From the NCBI GenBank assembly GCA_946402905.1, contig CAMIYC010000022.1, positions 1-53,842 of the forward strand: a stretch of 53,842 nucleotides of DNA, read 5' to 3'. A program made the position numbers and the translations under genes. The DNA comes from an uncultured Prevotellaceae bacterium. Its GTDB lineage: Bacteria > Bacteroidota > Bacteroidia > Bacteroidales > Bacteroidaceae. The stretch's first letter is position 1. Each line of letters begins with the position of its first letter. The notes below the pieces were generated by a model. That model did not search any database and was not told where the DNA came from. It saw only the letters and a program-made list of their open reading frames with translations. Positions 18,011 through 24,631 of this stretch are shown here, one piece after another.

Positions 18011-19147
18011 TTATGCGAGGTGGTCTATCACCTGACAGATGTCTGAGAAGATGCGGTCGAGCGCACCCAGCCCGTCGATGTGATAACGTATCCCTTCATT
18101 TTGATACCATTCGATCAGAGGCGCAGTCTGGTTGTGGTATACATCGAGGCGCTTCTTGATGGTCTCGGCATTGTCATCGCTGCGTCCGCTCTCCTGACCA
18201 CGCTTGAGAAGACGGGTCATCAACTCATCCTCGGGCACGTCAAGCTCAATCATCGCCGACACCTTGTGCCCCCTCTCGGCAAGCATCTTCTTCAGGGCCT
18301 CGGCCTGGGGCACTGTGCGCGGGAAGCCGTCGAAGATAACACCCTTGTGCTGAGCACCGAAACTGTCATACACACCGGCAAGGATATCCACCATCAGACT
18401 GTCGGGGATGAGCATGCCGTCATCGATATACTCCTTGGCGGTCTTGCCGAGGGCAGTACCTTTCTTGATCTCACTGCGAAGCACATCACCGGTAGAGATG
18501 TGGTTCAGACCATATTTTTCTATTATCAGGTCACTCTGAGTGCCTTTTCCAGACCCTGGAGCTCCAAAAATCACAATATTCCTCATATTCTCTGCGTTTA
18601 TGTCATTTTCATCATCTACAAGTGTGTAAATATCCCTCAGGTTCCTGCCCTGCTGATTGTAATCGAGACCGTATCCGAGGATAAAGTCATTGGGGATACG
18701 CATGGCCACATAGTCGATGTCGATGTCCACCTTCAGGCAGTCGGGCTTCAGAAGCATCGTACAGATATGCACCGACTCTGGGTTGCGCGTGCCGAGAGAT
18801 TCGAGCATCTGCTTCATCGTCAGTCCCGACTCGACGATATCCTCCACGATAATGACGGTGCGGCCGGCCAAGGTCTCGTTGATACCGATCACCTCGGTCA
18901 CCTTGCCCGTCGACGTAGTGCCTTGATAGGATGCGAGCTTCACGAAGGAAATCTCACAAGGTATCGTGATGCGACGCATCAGGTCGGCAGCAAAGATAAA
19001 CGAACCGTTCAGCACGGCGAGGAAAAGTGGGTTCTTACCTGCCATGTCGCGGTTGATCTGCTGAGCCACGGCGTCCACACGCTTCAGAATCTCCGCCTCT
19101 GGCGTGGTGACTCTGAATTTTTTGTCCAATACTTGTATAATGTCCAT
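18011..19147 (-). CDS. Fused hypoxanthine phosphoribosyltransferase-adenylate kinase
   Basis: 378 residues from the ATG at 19147 (a Met eight codons earlier is possible but leaves almost no room for a promoter). Residues 1 to about 180 are a full HPRT: the PRPP loop IIVEDIVESGLTM and the C-terminal DFILGYGLDYNQQGRNLRDI. Residues 188-378 are a full adenylate kinase beginning MRNIVIFGAPGSGKGTQ (P-loop), then STGDVLR, FDGFPRT and RLLKRGQESGRSDDN. Short adk-type lid without zinc cysteines. In Bacteroides these are two adjacent genes. Here no stop separates them: the linker is about seven residues (DENDINAEN). The adk start Met is kept (18586), so internal initiation could still yield free adenylate kinase. 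Confidence 0.93.
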   Translation of the reverse strand: MDIIQVLDKKFRVTTPEAEILKRVDAVAQQINRDMAGKNPLFLAVLNGSFIFAADLMRRITIPCEISFVKLASYQGTTSTGKVTEVIGINETLAGRTVIIVEDIVESGLTMKQMLESLGTRNPESVHICTMLLKPDCLKVDIDIDYVAMRIPNDFILGYGLDYNQQGRNLRDIYTLVDDENDINAENMRNIVIFGAPGSGKGTQSDLIIEKYGLNHISTGDVLRSEIKKGTALGKTAKEYIDDGMLIPDSLMVDILAGVYDSFGAQHKGVIFDGFPRTVPQAEALKKMLAERGHKVSAMIELDVPEDELMTRLLKRGQESGRSDDNAETIKKRLDVYHNQTAPLIEWYQNEGIRYHIDGLGALDRIFSDICQVIDHLA

Positions 19148-19168
19148 GAGTGTTTTTAGATTTGGATA

Positions 19169-19176
19169 CAAAAATA
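19169..19176 (-). promoter_or_regulatory. -7 element for the HPRT-Adk gene
   Basis: Minus-strand TATTTTTG fits TAnnTTTG, about 20 bp upstream of the chosen start. No convincing -33 was found. Confidence 0.45.
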
Positions 19177-19265
19177 ATAAAAATATACCAAAAAACCTGT
19201 ACGACGGCCGGATTTTTTCTCCGACCTCCCCGAAATCACTTTCAATCAGAAAAGACCGAATAATA

Positions 19266-19297
19266 TTTGGCTTTTCAACCGATTATTCGTACTTTTG
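19266..19297 (+). promoter_or_regulatory. Promoter of the NAD(P)HX repair gene
   Basis: TTTG (19266-19269), 20 bp, TACTTTTG (19290-19297): an excellent match. The leader to the ATG at 19320 is about 19 nt. Confidence 0.75.
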
Positions 19298-19319
19298 CAA
19301 TAAAGAAATCAAATAGATT

Positions 19320-20834
19320 ATGAAAATTTTTACAAGTACACAGATTCACGAACTCGACCAATATACCATCGAGCATGAGCCGATCAGTTCCATCGACCTG
19401 ATGGAGCGTGCGGCCAAGGCCATCACACTGGCCATCGCAGACACATGGACCACCTTCACTCCGGTCGTCGTATTTGCCGGACCAGGCAACAACGGCGGCG
19501 ACGCCCTCGCCGTATCTCGCATGCTGGCAGAGAAAGGATACACCGTGTCGGTCTATTTGTTCAACACCAACAACAATCTCTCTGAAGAATGCGCAGAAAA
19601 CAAGAAGCGCGTGCAGGAATGCAAGCGCATCAAGAGTTTCACGGAGATCATACGCGAGTTTGACCCGCCACAGCTCACCTCCAACACGTTGGTGGTCGAC
19701 GGACTCTTCGGCACAGGACTGAACAAACCCCTTGAGAGTGGTTTCGCCGCCCTGGTGAAATATATCAACCAGGCACCCTGCAAAGTGGTCAGTATCGACG
19801 TGCCGTCAGGACTGATGGCAGAATGCAACACCTACAACAACCCCAACCACATCATACGGGCCAACCTCACACTCACCCTGCAGACCAACAAGCTCGCGTT
19901 CCTCTTTGCAGACACACAACAGTATGTAGGCAAGCTGAGAGTGCTCGACATACGCCTCTCACAAGACTACATGCACAGCACCGACTCTTTCTATACCATA
20001 CAGGAAGAGAAAGATGTCAGGGCACTGATCCTTCCACGCGAGGACTTCGCACACAAAGGCACCATGGGCCACGCACTGCTCGTGGCGGGAAGCAGGGGTA
20101 TGGCCGGAGCAGCCATCCTGGCATCAAGGGCATGCCTGCGCTCCGGAGCGGGAAAACTGACCGTACATACGCCCAAGGCCAACTGCGACATCCTGCAGAT
20201 CTCCGTGCCCGAAGCCGTCGTACAGCTTGACATGGAAGACGAATACTTCTCCGAGGCCGTCAGTACCGACGAATTCGACGCCATCGGCATCGGTCCGGGG
20301 CTCGGACAGCTCGAGGGCACGGCCATCGCACTAATAGCACAGCTGCGCAAATGCCACGCACCCGTCGTGGCGGACGCCGATGCACTCAACATCCTCGGCA
20401 GTCACCAGGCATGGATGCAGCAACTGCCCAAAGATATGATCCTCACGCCGCATCCCAAAGAGTTCGACCTGCTCTGCGGACAGCGGTGCACCGACGACTA
20501 TGAGCGGCTGACCAAAGCCCGAGAGATGGCACAGCGGCTGCATGTATACATCATCCTCAAAGGACATTATTCCGCACTGTGCTCACCCGACGGCAATGTA
20601 GTGTTCAACAAGACTGGCAACTCGGGCATGGCTACCGCAGGCAGCGGCGACGTGCTCACAGGCATCATCACCGGTCTGCTGGCCCGTGGATACAACCAGA
20701 TGTCGGCCTGCCGCCTCGGCATGTACCTGCACGGACTCGCCGGAGACATCGCAGCGAAGACCATGGGCAAGGAATGTCTCATCGCCAGCGACATCATCCA
20801 GTGTCTGCCGGAAGCTTTCGGCGTCCTGGAATAA
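19320..20834 (+). CDS. nnr: Bifunctional NAD(P)HX epimerase / dehydratase
   Basis: 504 residues. The N-terminal YjeF_N domain (about 1-210) has VVFAGPGNNGGDALAVSRML and VDGLFGTGL and epimerises R- and S-NAD(P)HX. The C-terminal ribokinase-like domain (about 225-504) has HKGTMGHALLVAGS, GIGPGLGQLEG, ADALNIL, LTPHPKEFDLL and the catalytic GSGDVLTGIITGLLARG and performs ADP-dependent dehydration back to NAD(P)H. The pair repairs hydrated nicotinamide cofactors. Both halves look intact and length is normal. Confidence 0.93.
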   Translation: MKIFTSTQIHELDQYTIEHEPISSIDLMERAAKAITLAIADTWTTFTPVVVFAGPGNNGGDALAVSRMLAEKGYTVSVYLFNTNNNLSEECAENKKRVQECKRIKSFTEIIREFDPPQLTSNTLVVDGLFGTGLNKPLESGFAALVKYINQAPCKVVSIDVPSGLMAECNTYNNPNHIIRANLTLTLQTNKLAFLFADTQQYVGKLRVLDIRLSQDYMHSTDSFYTIQEEKDVRALILPREDFAHKGTMGHALLVAGSRGMAGAAILASRACLRSGAGKLTVHTPKANCDILQISVPEAVVQLDMEDEYFSEAVSTDEFDAIGIGPGLGQLEGTAIALIAQLRKCHAPVVADADALNILGSHQAWMQQLPKDMILTPHPKEFDLLCGQRCTDDYERLTKAREMAQRLHVYIILKGHYSALCSPDGNVVFNKTGNSGMATAGSGDVLTGIITGLLARGYNQMSACRLGMYLHGLAGDIAAKTMGKECLIASDIIQCLPEAFGVLE

Positions 20835-20841
20835 AAGCCTT

Positions 20842-21957
20842 TCAGCGTGTCACTTCCACAGAGGCCGATGTGTCGCCCCGGCCATAAAACACCACGACGA
20901 CACGACTCTCATCGGCATACTCGCCAGTGTCGACATCGGCTGTCGTCTCTCCATTCATCGGAATGGTCTTGAGCGTCTTCCCCGAGAAGCTCACCAACTC
21001 AATTCTCGTCATGGGAAGGGTGGTAGTAGCATGCACCACGCCCTTATTGTCGACCGAAGCATCGACGTCCATCTCCAGTGCTTTGGGCACCACCGTGGCA
21101 GATGCTTCCTTGTAGCCGTCGGAAATCTCAAACCCCATGGCCTGCAGCATCTTGATGCCATAGCGTGTGCCCAGCGTACGATAGCCCTCAGTGGTGAAAT
21201 GCACATGGTCGGGACTTACCTCACAACCCTTTGACGACACGACATACGAATTGGGCAAGACCTCCGGCAGACGATTGATCGTAGGGTTGGCATGGGCACA
21301 GACTCCATGCTGGTCTTCGCCGACGGTCTCACCCGCGATGAGTGGCACCTTCTTGGGGTCAAGGTGCAGGTCGGCGATGATATCTCCATAGATCTTCTTC
21401 ACCTTGTTAAGCCAGCGGTCGTTGTAGGCATCTGTCTCGCCCTGGTGGAGCAGGATGCCCCGGATGACACCTTCTTTCTGCGCCTTGCGCGCCATCTCGA
21501 TGAGGCGTCCATAAGGGTTGCCACCATAGGCAGCAATCTCATTTTTCAGCCAGTCGGCCTTGATGGTATCCGTGTACGACTTATAGGCATCCTTGTCGAA
21601 AAGGTCGATGGCACATCCGTCGACAGCCACATAGACCACTCCGATGCGCACTTTGTCGGGATAGTTGGTGCGAAGCGTGCGTCCGAAGAAGTCGACAAGC
21701 GACATGCCTGTGTTGCTGCGGCAGAGAGGGGGCACTGCCGTGCGCCACTCCCCTATTTTGCGGTCAGGTCCGTCGACAGCGGAGAGACTCAGAAAGCCCG
21801 GGTCTTCCACTTTTTCGGCTTCTGTGATTTTTCCCTGCCCTACCATATTCGACTGTCCAATGCACAAGAAGATGTAGAAGAAATCATCCTGTGCATGGAG
21901 CTGCGTGGCCGTCATTGTCAACAGGGACATGATGAGCAAAAGTCTGATCTTTTTCAT
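20842..21957 (-). CDS. Secreted CE6-like acetylesterase (SASA domain)
   Basis: 371 residues with a signal peptide (cleavage near LHAQ, residue 22). The SGNH-type motifs are FLCIGQSNMVGQG (nucleophile serine), GILLHQGETDA and DHVHFTTEG with the catalytic Asp/His near 260. This is the sialate-O-acetylesterase/CE6 acetylxylan esterase group, so it should remove acetyl groups from plant or host polysaccharides. A short beta-sandwich-like C-terminus (about 290-371) is not a clear T9SS domain. It follows fba by 55 bp, with the fba terminator between, and I saw no promoter of its own; it converges with nnr, 7 bp away. Confidence 0.83.
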   Translation of the reverse strand: MKKIRLLLIMSLLTMTATQLHAQDDFFYIFLCIGQSNMVGQGKITEAEKVEDPGFLSLSAVDGPDRKIGEWRTAVPPLCRSNTGMSLVDFFGRTLRTNYPDKVRIGVVYVAVDGCAIDLFDKDAYKSYTDTIKADWLKNEIAAYGGNPYGRLIEMARKAQKEGVIRGILLHQGETDAYNDRWLNKVKKIYGDIIADLHLDPKKVPLIAGETVGEDQHGVCAHANPTINRLPEVLPNSYVVSSKGCEVSPDHVHFTTEGYRTLGTRYGIKMLQAMGFEISDGYKEASATVVPKALEMDVDASVDNKGVVHATTTLPMTRIELVSFSGKTLKTIPMNGETTADVDTGEYADESRVVVVFYGRGDTSASVEVTR

Positions 21958-21962
21958 AGGCT

Positions 21963-21995
21963 AAAAAAAATCCACCTCCCACAAAAGGGAGGTGG
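21963..21995 (-). terminator. Rho-independent terminator of fba
   Basis: On the minus strand CCACCTCCC/GGGAGGTGG (9 bp, loop 6) runs into an A followed by eight T. It lies 17 bp beyond the fba stop and directly upstream of the esterase start, so esterase expression would rely on read-through or an unseen promoter. Confidence 0.88.
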
Positions 21996-22012
21996 AATAT
22001 GAGGTCATTATA

Positions 22013-23023
22013 TTAGTCGATCTGAGCGAGTTTGTTGTCAGAGCCGAGCACGTCGATGATCTTGTGCTTGTACATCTTCTCCATCTCGTCGCGGGCGGGA
22101 CCGCAGAACTTACGTGGGTCAAACTCTCCTGGTTTGTCGTGCAGCACGCGGCGCACGGCAGCGGTGAAGGCGAGACGAGAGTCGCTGTCGATGTTGATCT
22201 TGCACACAGCACTCTTCGAAGCCTTGCGGAGCTGCTCCTCGGGGATACCGATGGCATCGGGCAGTTTGCCACCCAGCGAGTTGATCTCGTCTACATACTC
22301 CTGAGGCACGGAAGAGCTTCCGTGGAGCACGATGGGGAAGCCAGGCAGTTTCTCCATCACGGCGTCGAGCACGTCGAATGCCAGTGGCGGGGGAACGAGC
22401 TTGCCGGTCTTCGGATCGCGGGTGCACTGCTCCGGAGTGAATTTGTAAGCACCGTGGCTGGTGCCGATGCTGATAGCGAGGGAGTCGCAACCAGAACGCT
22501 GGGAAAACTCAATCACCTCCTCGGGCTTGGTATAGTGAGACACGGCACTTGCCACCTCATCCTCCACGCCGGCGAGCACGCCGAGCTCAGCCTCGACAGT
22601 GACATCAAACTGATGGGCGTAGTCGACAACCTTCTTGGTCAGGGCGATGTTCTCCTCGAAAGGCAGCGAACTGGCATCGATCATCACACTTGAGAAACCG
22701 TAGTCGATGCAGCTCTTGCAGGTCTCAAAGCTGTCACCATGGTCGAGGTGCAGCACGATCTCAGGATGCTTGCAGCCCAGTTCCTTGGCATATTCCACAG
22801 CACCTTGTGCCATGTAGCGCAGCAGGGTGGCATTGGCATAGTTGCGGGCACCCTTAGACACCTGAAGGATCACGGGGCTCTTCAGATCGGAAGAAGCCTT
22901 GATGATGGCCTGGAGCTGCTCCATGTTGTTGAAATTGAATGCGGGGATGGCATATCCACCGTTGATGGCACGCTTGAACATCTCACGGGTGTTCACGAGG
23001 CCTAATGACTTGTAATCTACCAT
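22013..23023 (-). CDS. fba: Class II fructose-bisphosphate aldolase
   Basis: 336 residues from the ATG at 23023. The frame stays open 13 codons further upstream, but those codons lie in the repeat array and the family starts at MVDYKSLGLVN. Zinc-binding and catalytic motifs: VLHLDHGDSFETC (near 90-102), DASSLPFEENI, VEAELGVLAGVEDEV, and IVLHGSSSVPQEYV, with SIGTSHGAYKF. It cleaves fructose 1,6-bisphosphate in glycolysis. It is preceded by a strong promoter and an unusual leader made of octamer repeats. Confidence 0.96.
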   Translation of the reverse strand: MVDYKSLGLVNTREMFKRAINGGYAIPAFNFNNMEQLQAIIKASSDLKSPVILQVSKGARNYANATLLRYMAQGAVEYAKELGCKHPEIVLHLDHGDSFETCKSCIDYGFSSVMIDASSLPFEENIALTKKVVDYAHQFDVTVEAELGVLAGVEDEVASAVSHYTKPEEVIEFSQRSGCDSLAISIGTSHGAYKFTPEQCTRDPKTGKLVPPPLAFDVLDAVMEKLPGFPIVLHGSSSVPQEYVDEINSLGGKLPDAIGIPEEQLRKASKSAVCKINIDSDSRLAFTAAVRRVLHDKPGEFDPRKFCGPARDEMEKMYKHKIIDVLGSDNKLAQID

Positions 23024-23037
23024 AAAATTATTATTTA

Positions 23038-23158
23038 AGTTAACGAGTTGACGAGTTGACAAGTTGACAAGTTGTTTGCAGTTGACAAGTTGTTTGCAGT
23101 TGACGAGTTGACAAGTTGCTTGCTGTTGACAGGTTGCTTGCTGCTGACGAACTGACGA
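23038..23158. repeat. Octamer/decamer array filling the fba leader
   Basis: Plus-strand units AGTTAACG, AGTTGACG, AGTTGACA, AGTTGACA, AGTTGTTTGC, AGTTGACA, AGTTGTTTGC, AGTTGACG, AGTTGACA, AGTTGCTTGC, then degenerate copies up to CTGACGATC. Same family as 17908-17998, with an added 10-mer variant. It lies wholly between the fba promoter and start codon. Confidence 0.9.
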
Positions 23159-23170
23159 TCAACGTGATTG

Positions 23171-23201
23171 CAAAATTAGTGTTTTTTTGTGGCAAAACAA
23201 A
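23171..23201 (-). promoter_or_regulatory. Promoter of fba
   Basis: Minus-strand TTTG (23201-23198), 19 bp, TAATTTTG (23178-23171). The predicted leader is about 145 nt and consists mostly of the repeat array. Confidence 0.75.
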
Positions 23202-23300
23202 GGTTTTAACTCATTTTATCATATTGTGATGAACGGAATGACTCATTCCATTTCACAGCGACAACACACTGCGACATTTTTGCAAAACGCAGATAGCAAA

Positions 23301-23331
23301 ATGTCTGAAGTGGCACCGCCACTCCAGACAT
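23301..23331 (-). terminator. Terminator of the aquaporin gene
   Basis: A 14-bp stem (one A-C mismatch) ATGTCTGGAGTGGC/GCCACTTCAGACAT with a 3-nt loop, followed on the minus strand by TTTT, 33 bp beyond the aquaporin stop. It also has CCTTTTC on the other side. Confidence 0.75.
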
Positions 23332-23363
23332 CCTTTTCATTGCTGATCTTTATCTGAGTACAT

Positions 23364-24035
23364 CTACTCTTCCGAACCGATCACTTTCCAGATGGCAGCG
23401 GCAAGAGCACCACCCACAAACGGGCCGATGATGAAGATCCAAAGATTGCTGAGGGCTGTGCCACCCTCAAAAACGGCTGGGGCTATACTCCTGGCAGGAT
23501 TGACAGAGGTACCGGTGATGGGTATCAAGGCAATGTGTATGATCACCAGCGAGAGTCCGATGGCCAGACCGGCAAAGTTGCCAGCTCCTTTTTTAGGGTC
23601 GGTCGTGCCCAAAACCACCAGCACGAAGATGCAGGTGAAAATGATCTCTGCTATCAAACCGGCTGTCACCATGCCGTCGCCCACATTATTGGCACCGGTA
23701 GTAGTGGCTGTCACCTCAACACCCGAAGCAAGAATCAGATATATCAGTGCCGAACCGATAAAGGCACCCAGCACCTGAAACACCATGTACATCCCGGCGT
23801 CTTTCGGCGAGATACGACCGGCAAGCAAAGCACCGAGCGTGATCGCAGGATTGATATGGCAACCGGAAATACCGCCTATCGTATAGGCCATCGACACGAC
23901 AGCCACACCAAAAGCAACAGCCACCATCAACACCTGAGCCGGGGTGCCGCAACCGCCGTTGAAGACAGCACTGCCACAGCCGATAAACACTAATACCATC
24001 GTACCTATCATCTCTGCCAAATACTTTTTCATCAT
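23364..24035 (-). CDS. aqpZ: Aquaporin Z-like water channel
   Basis: 223 residues, six membrane helices in two repeats, and the two pore motifs: NPA at 62-64 (CHINPAIT) and NPA at 179-181 followed by R (SVNPARS). The Arg and the His in IIHIAL near 167 fit the narrow AqpZ selectivity filter rather than a glycerol facilitator. It sits in the inner membrane and passes water. It is monocistronic with its own promoter and terminator. Confidence 0.92.
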   Translation of the reverse strand: MMKKYLAEMIGTMVLVFIGCGSAVFNGGCGTPAQVLMVAVAFGVAVVSMAYTIGGISGCHINPAITLGALLAGRISPKDAGMYMVFQVLGAFIGSALIYLILASGVEVTATTTGANNVGDGMVTAGLIAEIIFTCIFVLVVLGTTDPKKGAGNFAGLAIGLSLVIIHIALIPITGTSVNPARSIAPAVFEGGTALSNLWIFIIGPFVGGALAAAIWKVIGSEE

Positions 24036-24079
24036 GTTGATCCTTTCTATAAATTAAGTTTAATTTGCTTTTTGTTATG

Positions 24080-24111
24080 CAAAATTAGTGAAAATATTTT
24101 AATTACACAAC
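24080..24111 (-). promoter_or_regulatory. Promoter of aqpZ
   Basis: Minus-strand GTTG (24111-24108), 20 bp, TAATTTTG (24087-24080). Leader about 40 nt. Confidence 0.65.
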
Positions 24112-24198
24112 AATTTTATAAAAAATTATTTAAAACAGAGACAACAAAGCCCCCTCAATAAATCCTCCCGGCAACAGCAAAACGACATAAAAACACAT

Positions 24199-24261
24199 CC
24201 CACCAAGCCCATCAAGCCCATCAGACCCACCAAGCCCATCAGACCCATCAAGCCCATAAAC
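24199..24261. repeat. 9-bp tandem repeat, seven units
   Basis: Seven direct units of CCCA(T/C)CA(A/G)(G/A): CCCACCAAG, CCCATCAAG, CCCATCAGA, CCCACCAAG, CCCATCAGA, CCCATCAAG and a degenerate CCCATAAAC. It abuts the T-run end of the first small-RNA copy (24262). Confidence 0.9.
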
Positions 24262-24326
24262 AAAAAAAGGAGTACCGCCGTACTCCAACCTTTGTTAACC
24301 TTAAATCTAATACTATGAAAAACACG
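24262..24326 (-). ncRNA. Predicted ~65-nt small RNA, copy 1
   Basis: On the minus strand the promoter at 24361-24330 is followed by a block that ends in the hairpin GGAGTAC-GGCG-GTACTCC (24286-24269) and seven T. There is no convincing reading frame (no ATG; only a GTG near the 5' end). The whole 73-bp stretch 24262-24334 is identical, base for base, to 46938-47010. The core AAGGTTAACAAAG resembles sequences I recall between genes in other Bacteroidales, but I cannot name a described family. Confidence 0.7.
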
Positions 24327-24329
24327 ATG

Positions 24330-24361
24330 CAAAGATACGGCCTAAACTTTCATTTTGCAAG
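24330..24361 (-). promoter_or_regulatory. Promoter of small-RNA copy 1
   Basis: Minus-strand CTTG (24361-24358), 20 bp, TATCTTTG (24337-24330). Confidence 0.65.
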
Positions 24362-24397
24362 TTTTCGGGAGCAAAAAGTGTAGAATTCACAATTTTC

Positions 24398-24411
24398 TTG
24401 ATTTATGTCAA
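24398..24411. promoter_or_regulatory. CRP/FNR-type palindrome upstream of small RNA copy 1
   Basis: TTGATTTATGTCAA, one base from TTGAT-N4-ATCAA, inside a longer 9-bp inverted repeat TTTTCTTGA/TCAAGAAAA (24393-24416). Its centre is 67.5 bp from the outer edge of the -7 element, the same distance as in copy 2. Confidence 0.55.
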
Positions 24412-24519
24412 GAAAACTGCACGGAAGAAAGCTGGCAACAACACATTGACACACCTGCCAACAAATACAGCATCTTTAGATTCTTTAACGCTAATACCTT
24501 ATAATATGAAACACGATTA

Positions 24520-24551
24520 TTTGATTTATATCAATATTTTGCTTATTTTTG
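24520..24551 (+). promoter_or_regulatory. Promoter of the 1092-residue T9SS cargo gene
   Basis: TTTG (24520-24523), 20 bp, TATTTTTG (24544-24551). Leader about 77 nt. A perfect FNR-like palindrome overlaps the -33 element. Confidence 0.7.
24521..24534. promoter_or_regulatory. CRP/FNR-type palindrome over a -33 element
   Basis: TTGATTTATATCAA is an exact match to TTGAT-N4-ATCAA. Centred about 27 bp upstream of the predicted start, it would block rather than help the polymerase if occupied. Confidence 0.5.
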
Positions 24552-24631
24552 CAGCATAAATGTCCATGCACCAACCGTGGAAAGACACATATTAAATCTA
24601 TAAAATATATTTTTAACCAAAACAACCTTTT

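Noticed and set aside
23024..23062. N-terminal 13-residue extension of fba
   Set aside because: Encoded by the repeat array and not part of the family; ATG 23023 gives the conserved MVDYKSLGL start.
15899..23158. Repeat arrays as CRISPR
   Set aside because: Units are 7-10 bp head to tail with no spacers and no cas genes nearby.
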